Assembly (NCBI GenBank): GCA_029207755.1 | Contig: JARCOQ010000001.1 | Coordinates: forward strand, 90,445,637-90,509,636 | DNA length: 64,000 nucleotides | From: Chamaea fasciata | Lineage: Eukaryota; Chordata; Aves; Passeriformes; Sylviidae | Reading direction: 5' to 3' | In this document: positions 13,101 to 23,604 of the stretch, piece after piece | Layout: each line of letters begins with the position of its first letter | Numbering within the stretch: the first letter of the stretch is position 1 | Position numbers and translations under genes: made by a program | The notes under the pieces: generated by a model | Databases searched by the model: none | The model's input: only the letters and a program-made list of their open reading frames with translations | Told to the model about the DNA's origin: nothing

Positions 13101-14270
13101 TATTGTCAATCTGTCCTCTTTTTTTTTTTTTTTCCCCAAAGCTGCCCAGGCAGTAAAAAGCCTTTTGATATATAAAGTTAACATTATAATGCCTCAAAAA
13201 TAATGTTTTATTAGAGAATGGATACGTGCAATGTTTGTCCAGCAGGCATTTCTGTTGCAGTATGTTAAAGCTTTCTTCACACTGCTAGAGGTGCTGAAGG
13301 GATGCTGCCGACAAAACCCATCTCTTGTAGCAAGAACTGTGATAGGTCCCCAGCATCATGTCCTGCATGTGTTTTACGATGCAGAAGCAGCCTTCCTGTA
13401 ACATTCAGCTGATTGTTTGTAATAGGCAGTGGCTTTTTCAGAATTCTTCCTTGCACTTGAAAGAAATCTTTCTGGTTATGCATGGAACTGTGGGTGTCTC
13501 AAGACAAACACAAATATGTTGCCATAGTCAATTCCACACAGGGATTTAATCAGTGCCCTTTCTTTCTGGTTAGAAAAGTTTTAGGGCTCCTATGGTATGC
13601 TCTGAAGCTACAGCCAGTTTCCTTAGAGGAGCAAATGAAGCATTTATATTTTCCTATGTGGGCTGAGCTTTTTAGTTGAATGTCGAAAACCCACTGATGT
13701 TTTTTCCCCTCTCACCTCTGTATACCCTTACCACAGCCACACAATCTCCTTTTGAAAGGGCAGGGTCAGCCATGCACTGCTGTATTTATAACGCAGGGAT
13801 CGCTGCAGTTCTCACCACAAGTGCTTTAATCATCCTTTCATCTAAAGGAGAAACATCTGGTCCTAAATGTGTGCTTTTTTGCCCCTTCTGCTACAGTGCT
13901 ACACGGATGGTTGATTAAACCACCCCTCCTTTTTCCTGGCAGCAGGATTGGGATAGCTTGCTACCTTTGTTTCCACTTGGGGCCTCTAAATGGGGCTCTA
14001 TAAAGGGAATAATAATAAGGAAGATCCAAGGCTTCTGTTGGATCCTCTCCCCAAACTTAATCTGTGCCCAGGCCCCGCTGGCCAAGCTGCTCCTATTTCT
14101 AGGTCTTAAAAACAATTAAAATACAGAAGCATGTGAATGAGATGATGGTAGAAAAGCCAGCAGGGAAGCCAAATGCTAGGTGCACTTGTCTTACAATGCT
14201 TGGAATGGTTTACGATGAAAGACCCAACTGCAAAAGGAATTTCTTTAAACTGTGGTTTAGCTTAAATTTA
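10127..14270. other. Unique non-coding DNA
   Basis: No gene is supported. Overlapping frames of 99-110 codons on both strands at 11964-12463 sit in a locally GC-richer patch. Within it, 12272-12312 holds about six CpG in 40 bp, unusual for this window. Otherwise I see only short T-runs, for example at about 13120-13135. Confidence 0.55.
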
Positions 14271-14360
14271 CATAGATACAGACATTTGCTATTTCCTTTA
14301 CACAGACACACACATTTGCTATTTGCATTACACAGATAACAGACATTTGCTATTTGATAT
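14271..14360. repeat. Minisatellite, three 30-bp units
   Basis: Three adjacent units share the core ACATTTGCTATTT, each preceded by a CA/AGA-rich stretch. Units are 14271-14300, 14301-14330 and 14331-14360. The first two align without gaps and the third needs a 1-nt insertion. They differ at a few positions, so the array is not brand new. No open frame or protein motif is associated. Confidence 0.9.
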
Positions 14361-14657
14361 TGCAAGTAGATCTATGCCAAGTAAGATCTTCCCTTTCCCC
14401 TTCCTCCTCAAAAAAGTTTCAAAATAATTTCATTGCAGCTTTAGCATTTGGAAATTTAAAATTAAATTAAGTTGCATTTAGAAATGAAGTATCATTGCAA
14501 TATTTGAAATACTGAAACATATGAATGTTGACACAGGATATTATTTATTTTTACTTATAAATTGTGATCAAAGCTATTCAGGAGAAGTGAGATTAAGCCA
14601 TGAAGTAACCCAGACAATCTTTCTGTTAGCTTGGCTGTGGTCTTAGTGCTCTGCTTT
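14361..14657. other. AT-rich unique DNA before the CR1
   Basis: AT-rich sequence with no recognised feature. It ends where the CR1 3' tail begins. Confidence 0.5.
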
Positions 14658-14933
14658 TCATAAAATCATAGAATGTCAAGGGTTTAGAATGGACCTTGAA
14701 GATCATCTAGTCCCAAATCCCACTGCCATGGACAGGGATACCTCTCACTAGATCAGGATGCTCAAAGACTTATCCAATCTATCTTTGAACACTGCCTGGT
14801 TTGGGGCATCCACAACTTCCCTGGGCAACCTGTTCCAGGGTCTCACCACCTTCACAGTAAAATATTCTTCCTAATCTCGAACCTAAATGTCCTCTCTCTC
14901 TATTTTTACCCTTGTCCTATCACTGTGCTATTC
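14658..14933 (-). mobile_element. CR1 LINE, 5'-truncated 3' end
   Basis: The plus strand opens with TCATAAAATCATAGAATG, the reverse complement of the ATTCTATG-type octamer repeat that ends CR1 elements. It then follows the antisense CR1 3' untranslated region: GACCTTGAAGATCATCTAG, CCACTGCCATGGACAGGGA, GGGGCATCCACAACTTCC, CAACCTGTTCCAGGG, and CCTTGTCCTATCACT near the far end. The element therefore lies on the minus strand and is truncated at its 5' end, as most copies are. Scattered mismatches to the familiar consensus suggest an old, inactive copy. No ORF is retained, and the inner boundary is approximate. Confidence 0.95.
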
Positions 14934-16639
14934 ACCTCATACATGTAAGGTAATGGATCCCTTCCCCTGTGGGTTGATACTTGCCTAGGTTCACTCTCTC
15001 ATACATAAAACCCACTAGCACTTCTGGATTTCCTTGTTTATATTCAGTTCAAAGCAACAACACAACACATAGATGCTATCTTTTCATCAAACAATCACTA
15101 AAGAGATATTTTTCAAACATTCTGAGTGTGCTGAATCCCTCAGTTTTCCTGTGAAGGTGCAAAGTGTTGTACAGAGAATTTTAGGCTGGTGGCAGTGAGT
15201 TTGTTCAGGGGCTCCACAGGTAGCCCCAAAGTTTTGCAGGTGGTTTATCACTCCCAAGAGGTCTGAAGTTGAAGCGAAGGAGGGAGAGTTGGTCCCAGCA
15301 GCAGCACAGCTGCAGGCAGCACAGTCCCCTTTTACGAACAACTGTGCTTACTTTTTGGGTTGGTGCCAAGTCCAGGAGACCTATGCACTTCCACACTTTG
15401 CACTTGGCTCAAGTTGCATTTGTCTGAGCAGCAATGGGAAGCTGCTTTTCACCTTGAAAGGCCAGCAGCCCTCCCAGCCCCCATCTGATGCCACAGAGAC
15501 TAAGGAGGAAGGGAGATCTGAAAGCCTTGTACATTGGCTAATGAAACATATATGAGGTTGGGGCTGGTGGTGTGCCAAAAGAGGCTTTCAGCCAAGGAAA
15601 AGCACTGCTCCTTGACCAGACCTCTCTGACCACAATACACCCATCTTCCCTTCCCTGAAAGCCACTTAGGACCTCCTAGGCTCTGTCCTGGCAGCTGCAG
15701 GGAATCTCAGTACCCTTCCCACTGCAGATCCCCTGTCATTCCCTGCAAATGACCTGGAGTGGCATTCTGCTCTCTGGCTGCCCCAGCCATAGGTGACCAG
15801 ATGGCCTTTTGAGAAAATTGTGCCTCCTTTGCTGGCAAGGTTCCTGGAAGCCATCCTGGCTCTTCTGCTTCTGGTAGCAATTTTCCCAGAGGACAAGGTC
15901 AACTTGTAGGGTGTACCTGCTGGCCTGCCTCTGCCCACCACATGGAGTTGTACCTGCCCTCGGCTAGAAGAGACTATACCCTTGATGGTCTGATGTGCTA
16001 AAGGCATGACCCACACCAGAAAATGCTGCAGCTTTGCTCTGTTAAAAAAAACCCCAAATATAGACACATTATGCCAGAATAAATGTTCTTTTGCTAGCAT
16101 GGCTAATTTGGCTCTGGAAATTTCTGGAAGATCGAAAACCAACATGGGAAGGACTTTTTGATGCTATAAACCACATTCACAAGACTTGAATTTGAAGTCC
16201 AACCTTTCTTATCCAATTCAGACAAAACAAGTTGTGCTTAAGAGGGCTTCCTTTAAAATGGCTCCCTCTTAATTTTCTCTAGTTTAAAACCAAGCCTGCT
16301 GAGGCCTAAAAAAGTCATAGTATTAAAAAAGAAGGCACAGGGATGTGGTAACTCATTCACAACATGTTTTTAGATCTGGAAGGTGATTCTTATGTTTGCC
16401 AGCACAAGTTAAGAGGATGCTTTCGTGCTGTTTTTGTGGACACTGTACATGCTGCATTCCTCTTCGTGTGGGGAACAAAACCAGAACAGGATGCAAACTG
16501 CTTCAGATTTCTCCCACTGCTGACCTTGCTGCCACTTGTGCCAAAATGAAGACAACAAATCCTTGGAAATCACCATGTGTGTGTTTCAATTTTTAATTGA
16601 AACTTTTTAGCTGAGCTGAAAGGTGGGGGTGGTGGGAGG
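14934..16639. other. Unique non-coding DNA
   Basis: No gene is supported. The longest frame is 159 codons on the minus strand (15666-16145) in a GC-richer patch. It has no recognisable domain and I treat it as chance. Confidence 0.5.
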
Positions 16640-17150
16640 GAGAGGGGAAAAAACAAAGCAACACACTTCCCTCTGCTCCCAATGAAAAGAAACTAGAGCT
16701 ATTAGATTCACTTCAATTGCCTCACCTGACCTGAAATGAACTCCCTCCCTCAGGCCTGTAAGAAAATTCAATTAAAAGGTCCATCTGTGAGGCGGCAGCT
16801 GAAGGGGAATTACTGTAGGGAGGTCCACATTTTCATAAAAAAAGAAGCCCCCCTCTTTCCCTCCCCTCCTTTCTCCTCTCCTTCCTCCTCTACCCCTGAT
16901 TAGGCCCATTCCTAACCACTAAACCACAAGTACCCCCAATTAACCAGATCTGACCAAATACCCTTTATATGCTCCATTCAGATGTAGAAACACTATAGAT
17001 TTTGTACATCCCTTAAATATCGTGGGGTGGGAGAGGGGAGAAGGAGCAGAGGACAGAGGTTGGAAATCGGAACGTCCTACCCCAATTAAGCTGGCTGATG
17101 CAATGGATTAAAGGCCACTAATATGCAAAAGACTGTGCTGGTAGTGAAAA
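16640..17150. promoter_or_regulatory. Candidate conserved regulatory element
   Basis: This non-repetitive stretch packs many developmental transcription-factor-like words: CAATTAAAAGG near 16772, a RUNX-type AACCACA at 16922-16928, CAATTAA at 16937-16943, CAATTAAG at 17083-17090, and a TAATATGCAAA POU-like site at 17119-17129. It also holds a pure pyrimidine tract (16848-16891). Stop codons occur in every frame, so it is not an exon. The call rests on motif density and appearance only; no alignment was possible. Confidence 0.3.
16848..16891. repeat. Pure pyrimidine tract
   Basis: Forty-four consecutive pyrimidines (C and T only) made of CCCTCC, CTTTCTC and CCTCCT words. Long homopurine-homopyrimidine tracts can form triplex DNA. 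The tract lies inside the candidate regulatory element. Confidence 0.85.
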
Positions 17151-18230
17151 TAATCACCTTAAGGCAACAACTGTGTGCAGCAGCCTAAAAACAGAGGTGA
17201 CAGTGAGAAAAGGCTGGCTCTAAGGACCTGTCTTTGAAAAGTCTTACCAGCTTGCTTGCAGCACCCTGCCCCGGATGTGCTCTTATGATCAGAAGCTTGT
17301 CCTAGATGCTTGGCCAGGATCTGATATGTTTGGGGTGTGGTGAGTTGTGTGTTACTCCTATGGAGGTATGACAGAGAGCCTGGGAGGGATTGGGATAGTG
17401 TATGTGGGTGAACCATACGTGGCACGTGGCTACCATGGAAGGCGGGCGAGCCCCCAGCTCTGGTCCTGCAGGCTGGTGGGGACCTTGTGTTGTCGCCCAC
17501 TCTGGGGCCACTTCCATCCAAGGGGAGGCTGATGAAGAATCAGAAACTGGCATGCCTTTTATTTTCTTAATAACACCTTTTCAGGTGCATTATGCTGGGG
17601 TTTGTAACAAATAACCAAGTGGTTCCTTGAGCTCCTGTGTGTTTTACTTTGTGCTAGCAGAAAACCTGGCTTAACTGTGCTTGAGAATACATGCACTCCC
17701 TATGCACTGACTTCATTTGTGCTTGCACAGTGTGTAATCAATCACTTTAAAATACCTAACTCCCAGTGTTTGCTTCCCTGGCGTGGTGTATATTGTGCTG
17801 AGTTACATCAGTTCAGGAGGATTCGTTTGAATATCGACACTTTGTGCTCCCATCAGGTTGGGCTCTTGGAGCGGAGCCCAATTAAAATCTTCATGCTACC
17901 CTGCTAATATACACACATATATATTGCCATTTGCTTAGAAAGAGAAATGGAGCAAATCCTTCTAATGTAGTTAGGCATAATAAGGGGGAAAACACATCAA
18001 CAATTCATGACATGAAATAGGTGTTAAGCATGCTATTAGGTTTTCTTTCTTTTAGGCTTAAGATTTAGTATTGAGAGCCTGTGCATTTCTTTACAGATAT
18101 TTGGCAAGCAAGGTATTTCAGACTGTGTAGAACAGTTTGGCAAATTGGTCCTTTGGTGTCTTTATTGGCTTGTTTTCACTTTTTCATTAAATATGTAAAA
18201 CGAACCTTGTTTTACTGCAATATCAACTGA
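17151..18230. other. Unique non-coding DNA
   Basis: No gene is supported. A GC-richer patch at 17160-17610 gives overlapping frames on both strands (up to 120 codons) without recognisable motifs. The rest is AT-rich. Confidence 0.5.
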
Positions 18231-18420
18231 AGCTCTATTAAAAAAAATTATAGACAGTTCAGACAATAAAAGAGCTTGTAAATCAACCAGAGATTGGTTA
18301 TCTGCTCAACAAGATCATTAACTGTGCACAGGGGGAGACAGCTGAGGCAAGGCCGCGGGAGAGAAGACGCTAAAAATTAATTTTACAAGGAAAGTTAACT
18401 CTGCCAAGTTTGATTTGTTT
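18231..18420. promoter_or_regulatory. Candidate conserved regulatory element
   Basis: A complex, non-repetitive AT-rich segment with an inverted CCAAT-type word (ATTGG, near 18293), a CAGCTG E-box at 18339-18344, two CpG in GGCCGCGGG, and an ATTAATTTT homeodomain-like site near 18376-18384. There is no open frame. The call is by appearance only. Confidence 0.25.
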
Positions 18421-19127
18421 TAGGGACACTCCCTTACTCTTTATTATTCATCTCTCATGGCAGCCTCTGAAATCAGGCAGGCTTGTGATGAAGGGGTTGG
18501 GGGTTTTTTTTGCAATGTGTATTTCAGAGAGATACCCAAAATCTCACTCATACAAATTGTCACAGCTTGACAGACTTAGAACCTTATAATGTTAAATCAA
18601 GTCCTAGTGAAGGTGTGCTGGGGAGTGTGAAGTAGCATCACTGGCTGCTCCTATCCTGAATGCTTTGCACTGGAAATGTTGAACGTTGTCTTCCATACCA
18701 TGCTTATAATTAATATTGTGTATGGCACCCTCTATGCAACTGCTCTGTATGTGTGCAGTGTATGGGGGTTTTTTTGCACAGCTTTCCAGCTGCTTTCAAG
18801 CTGTTCCTTTGAATCTGCCACAATATTCATGCCCTCTTTCCCCACCAGGCTGAAGGACACTTGGAGATTTGTTTCTAGTTGGCTCTTTAAAGCTTAGGTA
18901 TCTCTCATGGATAACTGAGAGCCAAAACTGAACAGAGGTTGGGTGAAGAGAGAGCAGGGAGCAGTCAGCTTTCAGTGGGCAGGTCTGGAATAAGGATCTC
19001 CCCAGAGAAAGGAGGGTCTTCAAACATTAGCACCCTTTGCCTAGAGGAAACCCTTACCTGTTCAGGAAACCTTGGCCAAAACATTTAGTAGCTCTCTGTC
19101 TCTCTTTTCTCCACAGATGGAGGAGAT

Positions 19128-19165
19128 GGAAGGGATGACCAGAAGGGATGACCAGAAAGGGTGAC
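19128..19165. repeat. Triplicated 13-bp unit
   Basis: GGAAGGGATGACC, AGAAGGGATGACC and AGAAAGGGTGAC follow one another directly. The array starts 12 bp after a pyrimidine-rich stretch ending in CAG (19116) that resembles a 3' splice site. No long frame follows. Confidence 0.75.
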
Positions 19166-19353
19166 AGAAAGATCTCTGTCATCTGAAAGCACTGACACAA
19201 GAATCATTTGCTGAGCAGAGTAAAAGGATTTAGGCTCTTGAGAGGGAAACAGTCACCAAACACTCTAAAAAATAGAGTAGATACAGGCAGCCTATGAGGT
19301 TTAAAATGGGTAGTTGAATGACCCGTGTCACCTTTCTTGTGACCTCCACTTTG

Positions 19354-19402
19354 CTTTTGTTGTTGTTGTTGTTTGTTTTTTGTTTTGTTTGTTTTTTTTT
19401 TA
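19354..19402. repeat. TTG/T-rich simple repeat
   Basis: About five TTG trinucleotides pass into TTTG/TTTTG-type units and a final run of T. On the minus strand it encodes a spurious Asn/Gln/Lys-rich segment. Confidence 0.85.
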
Positions 19403-22400
19403 AGCCATGCACCTGTGTGTATAATCATCTCATAACTTAAAGAAGTATTCTTCCTTTACCAATGATAAATTTGGGATGCATTCTTAATGCAAGGGGTTAA
19501 TGGAATATCCTTCAGCTACGTGAGATGAGATCTTGAGAAACTGAGTGATAGAATGTAATGGCATGGGCAATCACTTAGCAGATAATAAGAATTTATGGTT
19601 AAATAGGAATCCATCAATTGTAAATGACAGAGAAGGAGAAGGACAAGACTGGCCTATTAGTCAATCACAGAATGTCGGTGAATCTCTGAAGTGATATGGC
19701 CAGGGACAAAAAAAAGAACAGGCAAAAAGTGCAAAGGTGTATCTGACAGATGGTGTTCAGCAAAGAGGAAAAGGGGAATATTTTTCCACTGGGCTCCCAT
19801 TTAAGAGGACTTTGTCTAGTCCTGGCCATCTTCATTGGTAAAAGCTGAACTCGGGCTGTAGCAGAGACAGACTTCTTGGGCAATTGGGAAAACAGGAAGT
19901 TTATGTCCCAGGAGGAAAGTAGAAGAGTTGCACTTACTCAGTCTAGGAAAAGATAATTTAATGCTACTTTTTGTCTCTAAAGATACAGGGTGCAGCAGCA
20001 GGACTAAGAGGACAGTGCTAGCATGAGGATAAATGGATATTAACTATACACAGATAGAATTTCACAAAGGTTTCCTAAGCATTCTGGAAAGAGGCTCCAG
20101 AGCAGTTGTCCTGTAGGAGTCAGATGGGGCAAATGGCGTCTTTGACTTTCTCATGGCATCAGATTTCTTAACCAAAGGTGGTTCATTATGTGTGGCAGTC
20201 ACTTTGAGATGTCAGTGAACTGAAACACGTGGTGTTGAACATTGCTTTTGGGATCAGTTTTTCTGTGTAGGCTGCCAATAATTCATGTTAAGTACTCTCA
20301 GGTGTGCATGTGCACACATAGAACAGCCTCCATTTTCTCATCATTGTCTCTTCTGTTCTGCTGTGCTCCAGGAGCTGCTGTTTCTCTGCTCTTGACATCC
20401 TCCATCTTTAAGCAACAGAGGCCACCCTCCCTACATGCTTTCAGGGTGATTTTCCTGCTCCCGTTGCAGCTCAAGAGCAGTCTGCTTAGTCCAGCAGGCT
20501 GGCTTATATCACATTTTCATTAACTTTCCTCCTCAACAAAGGCCTTTAGTGAAGGCCCCATCTCGGGTTTTGGGCCAGAAGGAACCCCAAACAATGACCT
20601 GCAGAGTCTCCTGACCTTTCCTTGTGTCAGTATTTCACACTGAAGCTCTCTTGCCTCTTCTCAGAACACCATAAACCTTACAAAGTAACGAGCCTTAGGT
20701 GGCTGGCGTGAGGGAGCACCCTGAGGAGCCAAAATCTTGTGTCATTACCACCTGTTTTGTTCCTCTGCTGTATTTAACCATATGCTTATTTGCTACGCAG
20801 AGATCTGTCTCTTGATTACATGGATGTGGAGTGCCAGCTATAACCTAAGCCCTATCTGCTAAGGGCCTCTCCAGGCACTACTGCAGCATGAATTATAAAT
20901 GCTCTTTCCAAAGGACAGAGTCACTTACCTTCACATCAGTTGTGAGGGCAAAGCAGTTTAGGCAGTGAGGCCAGCTCATGTCTTCTGCCCATTGGCCCTT
21001 TCAGGACGTGGCAACCATTGTGGAAAATGAGCATTTTCCATTCTCATGGTAGGGTAAAAGAGCAAGGATTCATAAAAGCTAAAGCAAAGACACAAATACC
21101 TTGCAATGTATAATTACGTCATGAGAGCTGGCAGTGCTGTAGAAGAGATTACCTAAGAGAAAATTATTGATACTTGAATAGAGAAAGTTAATGTTATTTC
21201 ATGAGGAAAGTAAACCTTCTCCTTTTCATTTCATAAAGTTTCTCTGATGATCAGCTGATAATTTAAAGATAGTTTTTAAGAGTGTTTTTTATTGGGAAAG
21301 TAGTGCTTCAAGCCTACCAAGGTTCTTATGCATCTGCTTTTGAATACCCTTCCTGAGAATTCAAGAGATCTGAATTCCTGTGAGAAAGATCTGAGAACCA
21401 GCCCTGAAAACATGGCTTGGTACCAGGTTTGGCTTAGTTGAACCCAAAGATGAACTATTAGAAATCACTAGCTAATTGAAAAAATTGACTTTTATTTGAC
21501 ATAATACAGCTGGGCAAGGTGCTGCATTAAAAAGTAATTATTGCTGTTGTATGTGGTCATCTAAGTCACAGAAGGTTTTAGCTGCTCCTCTTCCCCTTTG
21601 CACATCTGAGTAAAATGTGTAGTGTTGTGCTGTGATGTGACAGATTTAAGCTAAGAGGAGGAATGGGCAGTTGGTGTGAATTGTACTACACTTGTGAATT
21701 TGCAACTTCTGTCATCCTTTATGAATATTTGCACAGCCATGAGCATGTGTTTGCTCCACTTTCCTTACCTGTAAAAGTGGGACCCCGACTTCCCTTCTTC
21801 CTGACATGGTATTTGTGAGGCTTACTTCGTTACTGTTCGCAAAGCCCTTTGAATTTACAAAGCTCTATGAAAATACCATGTTGCTCACTTACATATATCC
21901 AGTAATGCAGGAGCACTTTAGGCAGATAAGGTTTAATTAGAGCTGTGGAATAGTGCAATAACAGTAGGATTTTACATGTTCTAGTATATCACTGCCTGTG
22001 CTATCTGTAAATGATGAGGCCAGAAATTACCATTGAAATTATCTAACATGGCTGCCTGAATAATAACCCATAGTACTTTTTTCCTCCTCATTTATTTACC
22101 TTTGGAGAAGGTCTCTGTATGGCCATGGGAACAGGAGATTTTAAGCTCTCTAGTAATTGATTTGCTTTTCTCATTTATCTCTCACTAACCCTATGGAGTT
22201 CACAGAGGTTTAAAACCATTTTACTTCAACGTGAAACTCAGAAGAGTATTCTGTCTTGATTTCCAAAGTAAACTTCTGCTATTAAAATGAGTGAGTACCT
22301 TTCATATCAGCAATATTTATCCCCATATTTCTAACAGAAAGGTTTAGAAAGAAGAATGCAGGCTTTCCAATGTTGCATGGCTCTCTCACAGTTATTGAAA

Positions 22401-23552
22401 TCATGCTTAAATTTAGACCTTTTTTCTTGGAGTTTGTATATTTAATGTGGACTTGTCTTTTTCAGTTGCACTTCTTCTCTTTGCACTGTATTTATTCAGC
22501 ACTGGAGTAGTGTCACATAAGTTTATGAAGAGCTGCTGTAGATCTTGTATCCTATAAATCATAGGGTCAAATTCTTGCCCCAGGGAAATCGATGACAAAA
22601 CCTTCTATAGATTGGAAAGTACTTACAATTTTACTCATTCTGTTAGCATGAAAATGATGTTAAAGTAATGCTAAAATAAACTGTGGAAGCTTTTGTCTGG
22701 TAAGTTTGACTATTTGTTTGGATTTGTGGTCCATTATTCAACTCTAATGACCACTATTTATTTGTTCAGTCCAACAGTCTAAATTTTTGTTGGCATATCC
22801 TTATTTTCTTAATGCCCTAAGTCTGAAAAAAGGTACGTGTGTGGTCTTTATTGCCTACATGCTGTTGTGTGGTCTTTTCGCACTTTTACCAATTTATCTG
22901 TTTACTGGATTAAGCCTATCATAAATATTAGGGTTGAACTAAGTAGCTTACATTTGGCTAGGTAAAACCTCACTGACTGTTTTTTGGTGTAATCTGAACC
23001 CACCCACCAGTTGTGAGATTCACATAAAATATCTGGGGTTTACCTTTTTTTGTAAGCAATTCTCCTTAATAAGAATTAATATTAGGAATAATAGCAGCAT
23101 GACAACTGTGATCCCATGTCTTCTGCCATGAAATGCCAGCCTTGATAGCATCACAGTCAGGCTCTGTGGTCCTGAATTTAAATATTAAATATTCAAGATC
23201 AGAGCAGCTCTAATATTTTGAGCTTAATTACAGCTTCACTTTGAGCTCCTGGTAAAAAGCTGTGAGTGAGAACACAATTTTAAGAGTGTGCTTCTGTTTT
23301 ACCTTGTAGCAGTGTGTGAAGTAGTTCAGATAGCTTCAACAGGGTATCTTTTTACCTCAATGTGCCATATGAAAATGTTCAGGATAGTTTTTATTCTTGC
23401 TTGAATATGATACTGTTATTTAAACCTTCATTCCCCATATGAAGGTGTATTTATGCTTCCTCAAATACAGTAGCACTGTGGAAAAACGAAATCTCTCTCT
23501 TGGTCCAGTTTGACATAGTCAATGGGGTTTTATTCCATTGTTGTTTCAGTGG

Positions 23553-23604
23553 TTTTATTTTATTTTATTTTATTTTATTTTATTTTATTTTATTTTATTT
23601 TATT
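23553..23604. repeat. (TTTTA)n pentanucleotide microsatellite
   Basis: About ten TTTTA units in tandem with no interruption. Because five is not a multiple of three and the unit has no stop on this strand, the array props open two overlapping frames (128 and 88 codons) reading a Phe-Tyr-Ile-Leu repeat. Those frames are artefacts. Confidence 0.95.

Larger units (their letters stand above)
18421..23552. other. Unique non-coding DNA
   Basis: No gene is supported across this AT-rich stretch. Minor features are a triplicated 13-mer at 19128-19165, a TTG/T-rich run at 19354-19402, and a 19-bp alternating purine-pyrimidine run at 20302-20320. The longest frame is 93 codons. Confidence 0.55.

Noticed and set aside
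15666..16145. 159-codon minus-strand frame with an Arg/Ser-rich end
   Set aside because: No domain is recognised, and the GC-rich local composition explains the lack of stops.
19650..19700. CACAGAATG word considered as another CR1 3' end
   Set aside because: Only one short word matches; the following sequence does not follow the CR1 3' region.
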